This document shows, piece by piece, positions 45,805 to 57,800 of a stretch of 64,000 nt of DNA. Each line of letters opens with the position of its first letter. The stretch's first letter is position 1. Source of the DNA: Conus ventricosus (Eukaryota > Mollusca > Gastropoda > Neogastropoda > Conidae); NCBI GenBank assembly GCA_018398815.1, contig CM031616.1:73530922-73594921 (forward strand). The letters run 5' to 3'. Under the pieces are notes generated by a model, which was not told where the DNA came from, did not search any database, and saw nothing but the letters and a program-made list of their open reading frames with translations. The translations under genes and the position numbers were made by a program.

Positions 45805-45817
45805 ATTTCCCCCTTGC
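45805..45817 (-). promoter_or_regulatory. Polypurine tract
   Basis: On the minus strand GCAAGGGGGAAAT abuts the start of the 3' LTR. A purine run directly ahead of the 3' LTR is the expected plus-strand primer site of an LTR element, which fixes the element's orientation. Confidence 0.7.
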
Positions 45818-46347
45818 AAAAGACTAGCACGCATTGTCTCAAACAAACGGTACAAAAAAGACAACAACCGAAATTTTCTGAACCACAGCTACACGTGCAA
45901 AGTTTGAAAATACTTTACAACCAACGGTTTTAAAATTAAAAAATATCATTAGTGGGGTACCACTCCAAAGAGTTATCATTGACGTGCGCTCTTGCGTTAT
46001 TTCAACTCTTTTATAACGACCTCGTGCGCACTTATGCAATTCCCCTACCTGCGGATTTGCCATCTCTCCTCTTCACAAACTACTTTGAAAGAGCACAATA
46101 TCATATGATCACGACCATGACACTCACTGAGAATCTCCATCCTCACTTATTGCAAATAATGCCTCACTACACAAGCGACTGTATCTCCCAAACATAACAC
46201 ATTTACATGAACAAATCTCACACAAAAAAAATGAACCATAGCCAACTGGGAATGAACCCATATCCAATCAACATAACTGTAATCAACACATATTTCAACA
46301 AAGCACCCCCGGGTACGACTGACTCCTCTGAGTTGCAGCTTGCTAGA
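45818..46347 (-). other. Element 3' untranslated stretch
   Basis: About 530 bp between the RNase H stop and the polypurine tract. In a canonical gypsy element integrase would follow RNase H and need roughly 1.2 kb. None is seen here on any frame. Confidence 0.6.
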
Positions 46348-46700
46348 CTACCGGCTTAAATAGTCGCTCCGACATTCTGTCGACCTGGAATGTACTGCAC
46401 TCGATACCTGAGGGCTGCAATGCCATTGCCCCAAAGCAGCACTCTGCTGTTTTTCAAATGCGCCTCCTGCAGGAATTTGAGGGTTGTGGGGATCGTCTCT
46501 ATCACGAACTCTTTCCCATACAAGTATTTGTGGAACTTCTGCACGGCCCACACGACAGCCAAACACTCCTTCTTTTACAGTTGCGTACCCTTCTTCACAC
46601 TTCGTCAGCTTCCTGCTAGCATACCTCACAGAAACTCGACCCCTTCATGCTCCTGCAACAAACTGCACCTATCCACCCCCTGATGCATCTGTCCGCAACA
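46348..46700 (-). pseudogene. RNase H domain of the LTR element, frame-shifted
   Basis: On the minus strand one frame reads AVVWAVQKFHKYLYGKEFVI, KFLQEAHLKNSRVLLW and RVQYIPGRQNVGA, which is the connection/RNase H region of Ty3/gypsy polyproteins. A neighbouring frame supplies the expected end, SDYLSR followed at once by TAG near 46348. At least one frameshift separates them. An upstream frame of the same region carries KLTKCEEGYATVKEGVFGCR. The protein would degrade the RNA strand during reverse transcription. This copy cannot be translated intact. Confidence 0.75.
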
Positions 46701-46745
46701 AAAATGGTTTGGGACATATCTGGTAGCTCAAGATGGGACGGGAAC

Positions 46746-47500
46746 CTAGTCTTTCAGCACCGTCTGCAGTGCTTGCTCTGCAGCGTCTGACACTCGACCA
46801 CTGCCCGGTTTCCCTGCCTTGACCAAGTCACTGAGAGGACTCGTGATTGCTGCGAAAATTTTGGGAAAAAACTCCCTGTAGAAGCCAATAAAACCTAGCA
46901 GACTCCTGAAATTCTGTTTTGGTCTTTGGTCCTCTGAATTCATCATCTTTTCCACCTTTCCCCTTTCTGGCTGCTTTGTGTCACCTCCGACAACAAAACC
47001 TAGGGAAATCCAGGCTTTGGGAAAAACCCAAACCCGGCACTTTGTTGGTCTGGCTGTGAGATTGGCTTGTCTCAACCTCTCTAAAATGCTCCCAGCTGCC
47101 TCATATGCTCCTCCATTCTCGGATGCTATCAGAATGTCATCCATGAAATTCACAACGCCTTCCAATCCCCTCAATAACTTCCCCCATCATCCGGGAAAAA
47201 AAGCTGCGGGTGCGTTGACCATCCAAAAGGGAGTACTCGCCCTGGATAGCCCATAGGAGGGGAAATGCGTGACTTTTTTTGGGGCCTCCTCGGGGCATTT
47301 GCCATCCCCCTTGCTCAGATTACCCGGGTAAAATACGGCTTTTGCTTGTGGCGATCTGAGCGAACGGGTTTTCCCAGTTTGGTAGCCCTCTGCTCGATTT
47401 GGGACGTGCAGAGTCATATCGACACAGACGATGCTCCCCGACTTTTTCCTACAAGCGGGGGGCACTAACGTGTTTTGGGACGGTTAAATCCCCCCAAGGT
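46746..47500 (-). pseudogene. Reverse transcriptase domain of the LTR element
   Basis: The minus-strand frame 47174-46746 is intact. It reads RGLEGVVNFMDDILIASENG (catalytic MDD in the FMDD box near 47136-47147), then ERLRQANLTARPTKCRVW, the LGFVVGG region and a thumb-like LLGFIGFYREFFPKI. Upstream, 47465-47187 holds RKKSGSIVCVDMT and a VNAPAAF block, recognisable as the fingers and palm of gypsy-type RT but out of register because of indels. The two parts are in order and adjacent. It would copy the element's RNA into DNA. Confidence in the family is high, but integrity is lost. Confidence 0.85.
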
Positions 47501-47599
47501 CCAACATCTTTCTCCCCTCCCGATCACTTGTTGGGGCATATGGGATCGGGAGGCTTTCAAGTAGGTTTTTGCGTGTTAACTCCCCGCCCTTCTCAGAGT

Positions 47600-48330
47600 T
47601 GTCCGCGGTTTTACATCAGGACCCCTAACTGTTCTAGGACCCCCCCAACTTCCCCTTCCTATGTCGCCCTTTCTACGTGAACACCCGAGACTTTCTCCGG
47701 GAAAACCCCGGAAAAAAAAAATCCCCCTTCTTCTGCTGGGTCCCCTTCACCCCCCACAAGATTGCTGCTGCCCTAGTGCTGAGCCCCGCTGATTTTATTT
47801 GGGAGAAAAATTTGAAAGGAAAAGTTTTGTTTCCCATTCACACGTTTGGGTTTTTCCGACTCCCTTTTTCAATGAGGGAATGGCCCTTCCAAAAGCACAG
47901 CACTTTTTTGGTGTCGTGGGAAGCGATCAGGATTTGCTCCCCCCTTGAGGAATTGCTTCCTCCCCTTCCGTAAAATTTGTTCTTCGGGAGACCCTCCCCC
48001 TCCGAAAATTTGTTTTGAATTTTTCATGCCATACCGGCCCACCTTTGGAAAAGGGGCGCGATTGGGCCCAATCAATCAATCCCCCCCCTTAAACGGTTTT
48101 GTGCATTAAAGGGGGATTTTTAAGGGGGCCCCCTTCCCTTCACCCTTTGGGGCGACCCTTTGACACAGCACATGACATGCAAAAACGCTTGATGTCTCCC
48201 TTTGCCCCCCCCTTTAAAGTCTCAAAGATTGGGGCCCTGTTTTTTGGTCCCGAGTACCCCCTGAGCAAATGTCCCCACGACTGACAGGTCCGAAACCGAT
48301 GGCCCCAAATTGGTGGCACCACCTGTTTTC
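47600..48330 (-). pseudogene. Integrase domain, upstream of RT, heavily broken
   Basis: On the minus strand 48240-48140 reads KGDIKRFCMSCAVSKGRPKG, matching the end of the HHCC zinc-binding region of gypsy integrases (two cysteines spaced CxxC). Directly after it come APLKIPL and, in an adjacent frame at about 48080-48040, ID-stop-LGPIAP, which fits the start of the catalytic core (the D of the DDE triad followed by a GPI-type motif). Near 47670 a SGVHVERAT stretch may be the C-terminal end. I could not place the second D or the E with certainty. Its position 5' of RT is the notable point. Frames are destroyed by indels. Confidence 0.6.
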
Positions 48331-48599
48331 CCCCCTTGGTAAAACATCGGACAACACCCTTTCACAAAAATTCGTCCACCTCCTCAAACCCTCCTTTTTC
48401 CTCCCCCTTTCCCAAAAACCAAGACTTCAGGCGAAGGGTCTTGTTCTGCGTGCCCAAAACCCATCGGCGACACTTATCCTCTTTCCTTGTGGAACACTAA
48501 CGGTTTATCAACCTTTTCCTTTCTGCCCCGTTTTTGAACTGCTCCCCCGGGTAGCGCCCAACAACCAGGATCCCCGGGGCCCTTGCCCCTGGAATTTTT

Positions 48600-49900
48600 C
48601 CCAATGAAAAATCGGAAGGGGTTTTTTCCCCATCACCAACCAGAAAACTCCCCTGGAAGTGGGGGTACGTACTTCTATTTAGAACGGGAAACCCCTCACA
48701 GTCCCATCGATTAGAGAAAATTTGGGATTTCCCCTGTCAAACCCCCTTTTCACCAGCGTGTTCGACTACCCCGCTGAACACAGTTCCGAACACTTTCCCC
48801 CTTTGCTGGCCAACCCCCCCTTCTTCCACGGGTAACGAACCATACCCTATTTGCCCCCACCCCTGACACTGATGGCCATGCTAGCCAAGGCTGCCCCACC
48901 CTTTCAGATCGGATCCTGTTGGTTCCATGCAGGTCTTTCCCCTTGCGCCCCTTATCCCCCTCTTGCAAGGCTGTGCCCTGGAACCTCAGCGACAACCCCT
49001 CCCCACATGCCCTTAGTGACAAATAAAACTAATGCCCCTTTCCCCTTCCCCCTTCTCCCCCCACCATGGGTTTGCAGACTTTGCAGAAAACCCCCCTGGT
49101 CCCTTGACTCTTCTACCTGTGCCTCCCCTTTTCCCCCGCACCTTAGTCCCAAAGGCCCTATACCCTCCGAATTTCAAAACCCCCTGCTGTCTCGGGCTGT
49201 CTCTCTTTCAAATGTATGGTTAACTCAGGGCCGCAACCTGACAAATCTTTTCCTTCATAACAGCTCTTTCAATTCAGCGAACTCCTTTTTCGTACCACTC
49301 AACTCAACCTTTATCAAAAAATGATCTAACGTGCCCCAAAAAATGAGTGTACTTTTCCCCCTGCTTGCAATCTAGGGGGAAAAAAATTTTTTCTAAAACC
49401 TTCCCTGTGAGGTCAAATCCCTTCTCAATGTTTCCTTTCACAGCACCAAAATAAGGGGTGTCTGTGCAATGCAGTGAAAAATCGTAATGCCTTACCCCTC
49501 AATAGCGCTGACAAAATGATGCCCACTCTTCTGGGGCCAAACCCCGACTTTTCCAAACGTTTCGAAACGAAGTGTATGCGTCAATCGAAACGGTCCCTTC
49601 CCAAATTTTGGCAACTTGGGTCGGGGGGGCATAGCTCGCCAGATACGGAAAATAAACTCCCCCCCTCGGGGTTCCCTTTTTTTCCCACTTCCTAACTCTA
49701 AATTTAACCTTTTAAATTTTTGTCTCCTGCGCTTCCCCTTTTTCTTCTGTCTCCCGCGTTTCTTTATCATTGTTAGCTGAATCCTTAATTTTTCTGTTCC
49801 GCTTTTTCTTCTGCTCCCGCGTCCGCTAGTTTTAAAACTTTTCCGCCTGCTATTTCTACAGCACACGTCGTCTTCTGCTCGATCCCTTTCCATCTTTTGC
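48600..49900 (-). pseudogene. Gag-like region of the LTR element
   Basis: The minus-strand frame 49893-49492 is rich in Lys and Arg, then reads PPRPKLPKFGKGPFRL followed by LRFETFGKVGVWPQKSG. This resembles the capsid start of gypsy Gag proteins (a PKLPxF motif, then a RFExFxxxxxWP motif). Downstream, around 49150-48950, a Gly/Lys-rich stretch could contain a zinc-knuckle remnant, but I cannot define the C-x2-C-x4-H-x4-C spacing. The protease was not located. Every frame is interrupted. Confidence 0.5.
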
Positions 49901-50367
49901 GGTTTTCAACGAATGCTCGCAACTCTTCCCCGAATAGCCTAAATCACGAGGCGCTCAAAGTTTTTCAATAGGGGTGTTCTTTTCTTCCGCCTTATATCTT
50001 CTTTTTTTTTTTTGAAACAAGATTTTACACTACGACAGCCAAAAAGGTGGTTTTTCGCACGATTTACGTAAAAGCACAAACTAGAAGACAAAAAAATTTT
50101 GTTGGGACAAAAGTAGTTAGTTTTTTAAAAAAACGCCCAGCGGCCCCGACCCAACTATAGAGCGAATTATAGGTAAACTGTGCAAAAAAGTACTTGGGGG
50201 CTGAAATGCCAAGCCTTTATTTAAATATCTTGGGAAACAATCCAGCCTAATTTAACTATTTGGGAAATACAAAAAAAAAAACCCCCCCCCTTGCTTAGGA
50301 TTTCAATATTGAATCCCCCCCAGCTTCCCTCTGAGAAGTTGAAAAAATTATAATAAATGGGCCCCAA

Positions 50368-50385
50368 GATCCTGGCAAGTCGCCA
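50368..50385 (-). promoter_or_regulatory. Candidate primer binding site
   Basis: On the minus strand TGGCGACTTGCCAGGATC begins a few bases inside the 5' LTR. Primer binding sites start with TGG, complementary to the CCA end of a tRNA. The region is low quality, so the tRNA cannot be named. Confidence 0.4.
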
Positions 50386-50391
50386 ATAAAA

Positions 50392-51644
50392 AGTCAACCT
50401 GGGGTGTCGATGGAGGAAAGGGCTAGCCACGCCCAAACACACTCCTCTTTTAGATTAAAACATATATATCATCGACATCAAACCCCTATAAAGTCTATAA
50501 CTTTATACACATGTTATAGAAAAACATCAATGCAATGGAAAAAAAACAAAAAAAACTTCTCTCTTTCCTGAACTTCACAAAATCATTTACTAAAACTTTT
50601 AACTAAACCCCCGGGATAAATAATTTTTACACCGGCCCGGGGAAATTTTAATATTCAGAAAACACTGTCCCTTTTTTTTTTTTTTTTTTTCTTTTTTTTT
50701 TATTTTCACTTCAATTTACAACACGACACAACTGCTGGCACGGGCTTGGGCTGCGGGGGCCCGGTAGGTGAGACGTTTGGGACGCGTTTGGTTTTGCGTA
50801 AATGGCGCGGCCGTTGAGGGAAACCCCCGGTTAAAATAAACAATGGGCATCAACATCGATCTGTTTCCTTTCTTTTTCCTGCATTAACGCATTGCACTCT
50901 CCTCTCCTTCTCTTTTATCTGCTCTTACAAAAGGGACGGTTTCTTTTTTTTCTTTTTTTTTTTTTTCTTTCTTTTTTCCTCTTCATTTGTTTGCAACTCT
51001 CTTTTCCACACTCTCTTTAGTCCTCCTCTGCAGGGCATCTCATCAAAACTCTCAACTTGGGTTTTCTTCTCTCCTCCCCCATTCTTCTCGCCCCTTCTCT
51101 GCAGAGCTTCCCCTTCGAACCCCTCTCTCTCTTCTCTCTTCGTTCCCTTCCCCCCCTTTGCCTTCTCTCATCTCACTCCTTTTTTTTCCGTTCCCACTGT
51201 CCAAAAAGGGCAGTCCTTTGGGCGTTTTTTTACCCCGATACCAAGTTTTTCCCCCCTAAATTTCCCTTTGGGTATAAATCATACAGTCACGCCTAAGCCT
51301 TACTCTCTGTGGTGGTCAATTGGCATTTAATTGATTGCTAGATTTTACCCCCCCACCACACCCCCCCCCCCTTTCCACTTAAAAAGGGCCGTGGGGCTTA
51401 ACCCTGGGCCTGTCACTCTAAAATTGCTAAGGTCTGGTTAGGCGCCAGGGGGTCGACCAAACCTACCGAACCTGTCGGTCCAGCCACTAGACTGTCTGCG
51501 TCTCCCCGCTGTGCTAAATTGGCTGGATGCGACCAAAGAAGCCGTCTTTGTGGGGCCAAGATGTCTGCGTTTGGACTTATGTCCAGTTGAAGGGGCCCGG
51601 GCGGACCACAATTTTTTGGTTGTGTTGAAAATTTTGACCGGACA
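50392..51644 (-). repeat. 5' LTR (right copy, degraded)
   Basis: About 1253 bp, colinear with the left LTR but with many deletions and with substitutions that turn mixed bases into copies of their neighbour. For example, CTGGCCAGGTGATCTTAA on the left reads CCGGCCCGGGGAAATTTTAA here. The pattern suggests consensus error more than age. Confidence 0.8.
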
Positions 51645-52755
51645 GTGTGTGTGGCGTGTAAGCGTGTGGGAGTGAGGAAGAGTGAGCAGGTGCGAGCAAG
51701 CGGGGGGAGAGAGCAGAAGACAGCGACAGACGTGTGAGCGCAAACCAAATACTAGCTGCAAATTTTACTTAATATCCAGTGAATAAATCCACACACAACC
51801 CCACACCAAAAACACCACACACACACACACGGGGGGGGGGGGGGGGACAAACAGAGAACAGAGACAGAGAGAGACAAGAAGAGAGAGACAGAGACAGAGA
51901 GAGACAAAAGGGGGGTTTCGGACAGATAGAGAGAGAAAGATAGAGTTTGGGGGAGAAGAAGAGAGAGAGAGGGGGGGGGAGGGGGGGGGGGGAAGGGACA
52001 AGCAAAAGGTGTGCGTCCCGCGTCGAAGAGAAGTTGTAAAACATAATCCCCTCCGACGAAACCCCAAAACAAGCTTTTCGATTCTAATCCGCAGAGCGAC
52101 CCACCCTTACTCACCCCTATTCAAACTGTAACTTTTGGGAAAAAGACAGCAAAGCAACAGCACAAAGAACACCCACCCTCCTGCACTTTCGGCCAAAGTC
52201 GGAGAGAAATAAACAAGCATTCGACAACCTGGGGGCAGGGAAAACTGGATCTTTTGGAAACCCGCCCTCCAAATGCCTCACCCTCCCTTTCTGTCGTGTC
52301 AGTTGAGCTAGGGGAATGTAATTTGTTTTTTAACACCGGCGTTGTAGGGGAACGAAGAGTAGGCCGATCCCCAGACCGGTTTTTCGAGGCACAGACAGGT
52401 GTGGGTGAAAAGGGTTTTTTTTTTTGGGGCCATTTATACACGGATGATCAGCCTACGGGGTTAAAAAGAAATTCGTTCCCACCATAAACCCCCCCCCCCC
52501 CCCGCCTACCCCATGTTTAAAAAAACCCCCCCTACCCCCCCGCCTACCCCATGGAACACGAAAAAAATTATTCCCTAACCCCAAGCCGTGTGTGTGTGGT
52601 GGTTGTGGTGTGCGTGCGTGTGTTTCTGTCTGCCTCCCCCCCCCCCCTCTCTCTCTCTCTGAAATCTGGGGCTTTCTCGCTTTCATACTGTAGAGTTACC
52701 ACATTTGTTTGCATGCAAGCGCTTTTTGAACGTAAGTCATAAAACCCCGAACATT
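51645..52755. other. Low-complexity and low-quality spacer
   Basis: Contains (CA)n plus poly-G at 51810-51847, GA-rich tracts with G-runs (51855-51995), and poly-C/CCCCTACCCC runs at 52487-52550. The same homopolymer-like distortion as in the neighbouring LTR continues to about 52560. No gene was recognised. Confidence 0.5.
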
Positions 52756-53460
52756 ATGGTGTACAGTGAATTAGGCAGGTACCCTTTATATATTGATAGT
52801 GCCATGAAAGCAATGCGTTACTGGTTTAAACTGCAAAAGTTACCAATTGCAAGAATACCAAAAACAAGCCTATGAAATGGAAAAATCAAGAATGTTGCAA
52901 TCCACAAGACATTCTAATATACATTCAAACTGGGCAAAGTCTGTAAAAAAAATTGTCTTGATTCACATGGTTTTTCTTTTGTCTGGCTTAACGGTGGAGT
53001 TGGTCACGAAAAGTTGTTTCTACAGGAATTAAAACAACAAATGATTGATTGCTATCAGCAAGAGTGGAACACCAAACTGTCAAATAGTGACAGGTATTCT
53101 ACTTATCGCTTGTTTAAATAATTACTACAGCCTGAAGATATCACAATCCCAAAGTTTCGAAAAGTTCTTGTAAGGTTTCGACTAGGAATCAGCGATACAA
53201 AAGTCCACGACAGATACAAAAATAACTCAAAAAGCTGCTCTTTTTGTGACAAAACTGAAGATGAAATACACTTTTTGCTGGAATGTCCATCATATCAAGA
53301 TTTAAGAAGATAAGTATATCATGAAATATGTAACAGATGCACACGGACCATTGTTGAAGTTTTTGCTGCAAAACGAGAAAAGGGACGTAATTCGCTCTGT
53401 TGCGATGTGTATCATCTATGCCTTGAAGAAAAGAGAAGAATTGTTACTGGGGAGAGAACA
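52756..53460 (+). mobile_element. LINE 3' coding fragment, decayed
   Basis: Plus-strand frames read ELGRYPLYIDSAMKAMRYWF then KLQKLPIARIPKQAYEME, and later GVGHEKLFLQELKQQM, CYQQEWNTKLSNSDRYSTYR, VLVRFRLGISDTKV and the knuckle CSFCDKTEDEIHFLLECP. Such a C-terminal region with a CxxC...H...C knuckle is typical of animal non-LTR retrotransposon polyproteins. In-frame stops and frameshifts interrupt it (TAA after YRLFK, TAA after DLRR). Reverse transcriptase is absent. It belongs to a different family from the LINEs at 18 and 29.6 kb. Confidence 0.75.
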
Positions 53461-53552
53461 TTAGAAGTACCATATATTTTCATAAATTTATCTGTTTTAC
53501 CTTGTTTTGTGGTCGATACATCTTGTGTATACTTAGAGATCATGATGGAAAA

Positions 53553-53918
<366 letters not shown>

Positions 53919-54171
53919 CGCGCGCGCAATTATAAGTGCGAGCGAAATTGTATGTGCGAGTCTGGGAGAGTGCTACATACGGGTGTAATTTTGTATCTAT
54001 CTTTCGGTATACTCAATTTACGATTATACACTTGGTGTGAGCAAGTTTTGTAAATGATCGTATTCATTAGAAATGTTACAGCGTCAGTGTGTGTGATTTC
54101 ATTTTTGTTTCTTGACCTCATTGCAGATAGATCGGTGGCCTTTGCAATTAAAATTTCCCGAGTTCCTCTCT

Positions 54172-54252
<81 letters not shown>

Positions 54253-54508
54253 AGGACTGGCTTACGAGTGTAGATGCGCAATGTGAAAGTCATAAACAAT
54301 CAAACAAGCAAGCAAACAACCGAACAGATTGACGAAACTAATAAATCAACACAGACCACTTCCTCTGTATAATCACCTTGATTATCATGTGGAGATAATA
54401 CAGATACTTCTCCAACACCCCCAACCCCACCTAGCATCTTCTCATTCTTTCCCTCCCTCCCCATCTCCTTCCTCCTCCCCATCCCGTTTCTGTTTTCTTC
54501 CGTAAACC
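53919..54508. other. Spacer with (CT)n tract
   Basis: The (CT)n run at 54168-54250 is the only clear feature. A CCCTCC-rich patch at 54440-54485 precedes the next array. Confidence 0.6.
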
Positions 54509-57445
54509 ATCCTATGTCCACCTCTGTGGAGGAGGAGGCCCTCAGATCAATGTGTGGCCTGGTCATCACCCTATGTCCTCAGATCAATGTGTGGCCTGAT
54601 TATCATCCTATGTCCTCAGATCAATGTGTGGCCTGGTCATCATCCTATGTCCACCTCTGTGGGAGGAGGAGGCCCTCAGATCAATGTGTGGCCTGGTCAT
54701 CATCCTATGTCCTCAATCAATGTGTGGCCTGGTCATCATCCTGTGTCCTCAGATCATGTGTGGCCTGGTCATCACCCTATGTCCTCAGATCAATGGTGGC
54801 CTGATTATCATCCTATGTCCTCAGATCAATGTGTGGCCTGGTCATCACCCTATGTCCTCAGATCAATGTGTGGCCTGGTCATCATCCTATATCCTCAGAC
54901 CAATGTGTGGCCTGATTATCATCCTGTGTCCTCAGATCAATGTGTGACTTGATTATCATCCTATGTCCTCAGATCAATGTGTGGCCTGATGATCATCCTA
55001 TGTCCTCAGATCAATGTGTGGCCTGATGATCATCCTATGTCCTCAGATCATGTGTGGCCTGATGATCATCCTGTGTCCACCTCTGTGGGAGGTGGAGGCC
55101 CTCAGATCAATGTGTGGCCTGATGATCATCCTATGTCCTCAGATCAATGTGTGGCCTGATTATCACCCTATGTCCTCAGATCACTGTGTGGCCTGATGAT
55201 CACCCTGTGTCCTCAGATCAATGTGTGGCCTGATGATCATCCTATGTCCTCAGATCAATGTGTGGCCTGATGATCATCCTATGTCCTCAGATCAATGTGT
55301 GGCCTGATGATCATCCTGTGTCCTCAGATCAATGTGTGGCCTGATGATCATCCTATGTCCTCAGATCAATGTGTGGCCTGATGATCATTCTATGTCCTCA
55401 GATCAATGTGTGACCTGATGATCATCCTGTGTCCTCAGATCAATGTGTGGCCTGATTATCATCCTGTGTCCTCAGATCAATGTGTGGCCTGATTATCATC
55501 CTGTATCCTCAGATCAATGTGTGGCCTGATGATCATCCTATGTCCTCAGATCAATGTGTGGCCTGATGATCATCCTATGTCCTCAGATCAATGTGTGGCC
55601 TGATGATCATCCTATGTCCTCAGATCAATGTGTGGCCTGATGGTCATCCTGTGTCCACCTCTGTGAAGGTGAGGCCCTCAGATCAATGTGTGGCCTGATG
55701 ATCATCCTATGTCCTCAGATCAATGTGTGGTCTGATTATCACCCTATGTCCTCAGATCACTCTGTGGCCTGATGATCATCCTGTGTCCTCAGATCAATGT
55801 GTGGCCTGATGATCATCCTATGTCCTCAGATCAATGTGTGGCCTGATGATCATCCTATGTCCTCAGATCAATGTGTGGCCTGATGATCATCCTGTGTCCT
55901 CAGATCAATGTGTGGCCTGATTATCATCCGTGTCTTCAGATCATGGTGGGCCTGATGATCATCCTATGTCCTCAGATCAATGTGTGGCCTGATGATCATT
56001 CTATGTCCTCAGATCAATGTGTGCCTGATTATCATCCTGTGTCCTCAGATCAATGTGTGGCCTGATTATCATCCTGTGTCCTCAGATCAATGTGTGGCCT
56101 GATTATCATCCTGTGTCCTCAGATCAATGTGTGGCCTGATGATCATCCTATGTCCTCAGATCAATGTGTGGCCTGATGATCCATCCTATGTCCTCAGATC
56201 AATTTGTGGCCTGATTATCACCCTATGTCCTCAGATCAATGTGTGGCCTGATTATCATCCTATGTCCTCAGATCAATGTGTGGCCTGATGATCATCCTGT
56301 GTCCTCAGATCAATGTGTGGCCTGATTATCATCCTATGTCCTCAGATCAATGTGTGGCCTGATGATCATCCTATGTTCTCAGATCAATGTGTGGCCTGAT
56401 NNNNNNNNNNNNNNNNNNNNNNNNNNNNNNNNNNNNNNNNNNNNNNNNNNNNNNNNNNNNNNNNNNNNNNNNNNNNNNNNNNNNNNNNNNNNNNNNNNNN
56501 GATCATCCTGTGTCCACCTCTGTGGGAGGTGGAGGCCCTCAGATCAATGTGTGGCCTGATTAGCATTCTGTGTCCTCAGATCAATGTGTGGCCTGATGAT
56601 CATCCTATGTCCTCAGATCAATGTGGTGGCCTGATGATCATTCTATGTCCTCAGATCAATGTGTGACCTGATTATCATCCTGTGTCCTCAGATCAATGTG
56701 TGGCCTGATGATAATCCTATGTCCTCAGATCAATGTGTGACCTGATTATCCTATGTCCTCAGATCTATGTGTGGCCTGATGATCATCCTGTGTCCTCAGA
56801 TCAATGTGTGGCCTGATTATCATCCTATGTCCTCAGATCAATGTGTGGCCTGATGATCATCCTGTGTCCTCAGATCAATGTGTGGCCTGATGATCATCCT
56901 ATGTCCTCAGATCAATGTGAGGCCCGATGATCATCCTATGTCCTCAGATCAATGTGTGGCCTGATGATCATCCTGTGTCCTCAGATCAATGTGTGGCCTG
57001 ATGATCATCCTGTGTCCTCAGATCAATGTGTGGCCTGATGATCATCCTATGTCCTCAGATCAATGTATGGCCTGATGATCATTTTGTGTCCTCAGATCAA
57101 TGTGTGGCCTGATGATCATCCTGTGTTCAGATCAATGTGTGGCCTGATGATCATCCTATGTCCTCAGATCAATGTGTGGCCTGATGATCATCCTGTGTCC
57201 TCAGATCAATGTGTGGCCTGATGATCATCCTGTGTCCTCAGATCAATGTGTGGCCTGATTATCACCTATGTCCTCAGATCAATGTGTGGCCTGATGATCA
57301 TCCTATGTCCTCAGATCAATGTGTGACCTGATTATCATCCTGTGTCCTCAGATCAATGTGTGGCCTGATGATCATCCTGTGTCCTCAGATCAATGTGTGC
57401 CCTGATGATCATCCTGTGTCCACCTCTGTGGGAGGAGGACCTCAG
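54509..57445. repeat. 37-bp tandem array, about 75-80 copies, gap inside
   Basis: The unit is 37 bp and contains CCTCAGATCAATGTGTGGCC and TGATGATCATCC (GGTCATCATCC at the left end). A longer variant containing CACCTCTGTGGGAGG recurs near 54509, 54650, 55078, 55655, 56515 and 57419, giving a higher-order structure. The assembly gap at 56401-56500 falls inside, so the true length is unknown. Confidence 0.97.
56401..56500. other. Assembly gap (100 N) inside the 37-bp array
   Basis: Exactly 100 N characters. The assembler failed to span the array, so copy number cannot be read from this sequence. Confidence 0.99.
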
Positions 57446-57742
57446 ATCGGTCACACAGTGTGACAATCCCCCCCCCCCTCCCCCTTAACATAATCTGTCT
57501 GTTTGTCCGTCTCTTTCTCCCTCTCTTCTGTCTGTCCCTCCCCTTCTCTCTTCCGACCGTCTGTCTCTCGGTCTGTCTGTCTGTCTGTGTCTGTCTGTCT
57601 GTCTGTCTGTCTGTCTCCCCCCCCCCCCCCTCTTTTCTGTTGACTGACGCAAAACCCCACACTAAGTGAATGAGGTCGATACCCGATTCCCACTGTGTGC
57701 TGATGTTAATCGCCGTTTTGGGCAACGATCGGTTTCCTACGC

Positions 57743-57797
<55 letters not shown>

Positions 57798-57800
57798 CAA
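57446..57800. repeat. Poly-C, (GTCT)n and (CT)n microsatellites
   Basis: C-runs at 57469-57483 and 57617-57630, (GTCT)n at 57550-57615, and (CT)n at 57744-57795. Confidence 0.9.

Larger units (their letters stand above)
44475..51644 (-). mobile_element. Ty3/gypsy LTR retrotransposon, integrase upstream of RT, defective
   Basis: A 7.17-kb element on the minus strand, bounded by two LTRs of about 1.25-1.33 kb that begin TGTCAACC and end TTTTGACCG-GACA on the plus strand (TG...CA ends). A purine tract lies next to the left LTR and a TGG-starting primer-site candidate next to the right one, so the 5' LTR is on the right. Going 5' to 3' (right to left) I see gag-like sequence, integrase, reverse transcriptase and RNase H, then a TAG at about 46348 and 540 bp without coding. 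Integrase ahead of RT is the order known for Gmr1-like Ty3/gypsy elements. All frames are broken, the right part especially so, with a pattern suggesting low-quality consensus. Confidence 0.85.

Noticed and set aside
47187..49324. Many plus-strand frames of 60-157 codons over the LTR element
   Set aside because: They are shadows of the minus-strand gag-pol region, and the sequence there appears error-prone.
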